A DNA stretch of 42,520 bases, from positions 1 through 42,520 of the forward strand of contig CASFTO010000085.1 in NCBI GenBank assembly GCA_949297665.1, in the 5' to 3' direction. Shown piece by piece: positions 42,212-42,520 of this stretch. Position 1 is the stretch's first letter, and every line of letters starts with the position of its first letter. Source of the stretch: an uncultured Alphaproteobacteria bacterium (GTDB lineage: Bacteria > Pseudomonadota > Alphaproteobacteria > RF32 > CAG-239). The notes under the pieces are model-generated. The model was not told the DNA's origin. It did no database searches and worked only from the letters and a program-made list of their open reading frames with translations. Made by a program: the position numbers and the translations under genes.

Positions 42212-42520
42212 ATGAAAAAAATCAGTATCGCCTGCATAATTGCCACAATCATAACCACCAGTTGCTCTTTGTTTAATCTGAACAAGGAAGAAAAATTTGT
42301 AAATCCGGTCTTTTATGAAAAAATGATTTCTGCATCGCATTCAAATTATGAAGTGCAATTAACCCCAACAAATATTTATATGGTCTCCAGTAAAGACTTT
42401 AAGTATAATTATACCTGCAAACTCATTAACAACCAAATGGATACAGTTAGTTTGGAATGTTTTAAATATAACTACAAAAATGAAAAAGAAGAGACACAAG
42501 TTTTCACATATACTCTAAAA
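42212..42520 (+). CDS. Putative lipoprotein, N-terminal part (runs off window)
   Basis: An ATG at 42212 with GTGAGAAAAG upstream opens a frame of 103 codons to the window end. The product starts MKKISIACIIATIITTSCSL, a short basic start, hydrophobic core and TTSC lipobox with Cys18 as the lipidated residue. The mature part is polar, rich in Asn, Lys and Tyr (EEKFVNPVFYEKMI, YNYTCKLINNQ), with two further Cys. No family recognised. The rest lies outside the window. Confidence 0.75.
   Translation, partial: MKKISIACIIATIITTSCSLFNLNKEEKFVNPVFYEKMISASHSNYEVQLTPTNIYMVSSKDFKYNYTCKLINNQMDTVSLECFKYNYKNEKEETQVFTYTLK

Overview
The window is an AT-rich, gene-dense stretch of bacterial chromosome, best explained as a Gram-negative alphaproteobacterium. 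Evidence for a Gram-negative is BamB, a lipid A-type ABC exporter and an outer-membrane autotransporter. Evidence for an alphaproteobacterium is the rimP-nusA-ylxR-infB-rbfA order, mtaB directly upstream of ftsY, and an IleRS that reads like the eukaryote-like type of Rickettsiales. Low GC, ThyX, a MIF-type tautomerase, Sel1 repeats and a Cys-rich autotransporter suggest a host-associated lineage (gut alphaproteobacteria or a relative of Rickettsiales/Holosporales). This placement is from memory of protein families; no tree was made.

Layout. 1-1599 (-): 5' two thirds of ileS. 1779-7250 (+): a giant autotransporter with ankyrin-like, hydrophobic, Gly-rich, Cys-rich, repeat-passenger and beta-barrel sections. 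7366-13021 (+): leader hairpin, rimP, nusA, ylxR, infB, rbfA and a strong terminator, the classic transcription/translation operon. 13040-13465 (+): mscL with an added zinc ribbon. 13472-17175 (-): a split HEKTH (zinc-peptidase-like) exported protein interrupted at a slippery A-run, an LPG-synthase/YbhN-type membrane protein, and an exported Sel1-repeat protein. 17304-19407 (+): ABC-F ATPase and a 69-residue orphan flanked by inverted repeats. 19469-19963 (-): pgpA. 20094-22042 (+): two tandem membrane-anchored GT8 glycosyltransferases. 22107-26321 (+): mtaB, ftsY, xseA, uppP. 26387-27512 (+): tRNA-Leu(CAG) and mutY. 27554-28468 (-): TrpF-like barrel protein and tRNA-Gln(CTG). 28613-31614 (+): small orphan, cold-shock protein, MsbA-like exporter, MIF-like protein. 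31830-32489 (+): orphan type IV pilin-like protein. 32617-37310 (-): yfgM, bamB, thyX, der. 37390-38538 (-): duplicated membrane/PH-like protein. 38688-41822 (+): rRNA/tRNA uracil methyltransferase and transketolase. 42212-end (+): start of a lipoprotein gene.

Much of the window serves information processing (ileS, rimP to rbfA, mtaB, der, RumA-type methylase, two tRNAs) and envelope biogenesis (pgpA, uppP, msbA, bamB, yfgM, ftsY, GT8 pair). The accessory signal lies in the autotransporter, the frameshifted HEKTH protein, the zinc-ribbon MscL, the pilin with its palindromic promoter, the MIF homologue and the small orphans. No CRISPR array, insertion sequence, prophage or defence island was seen.
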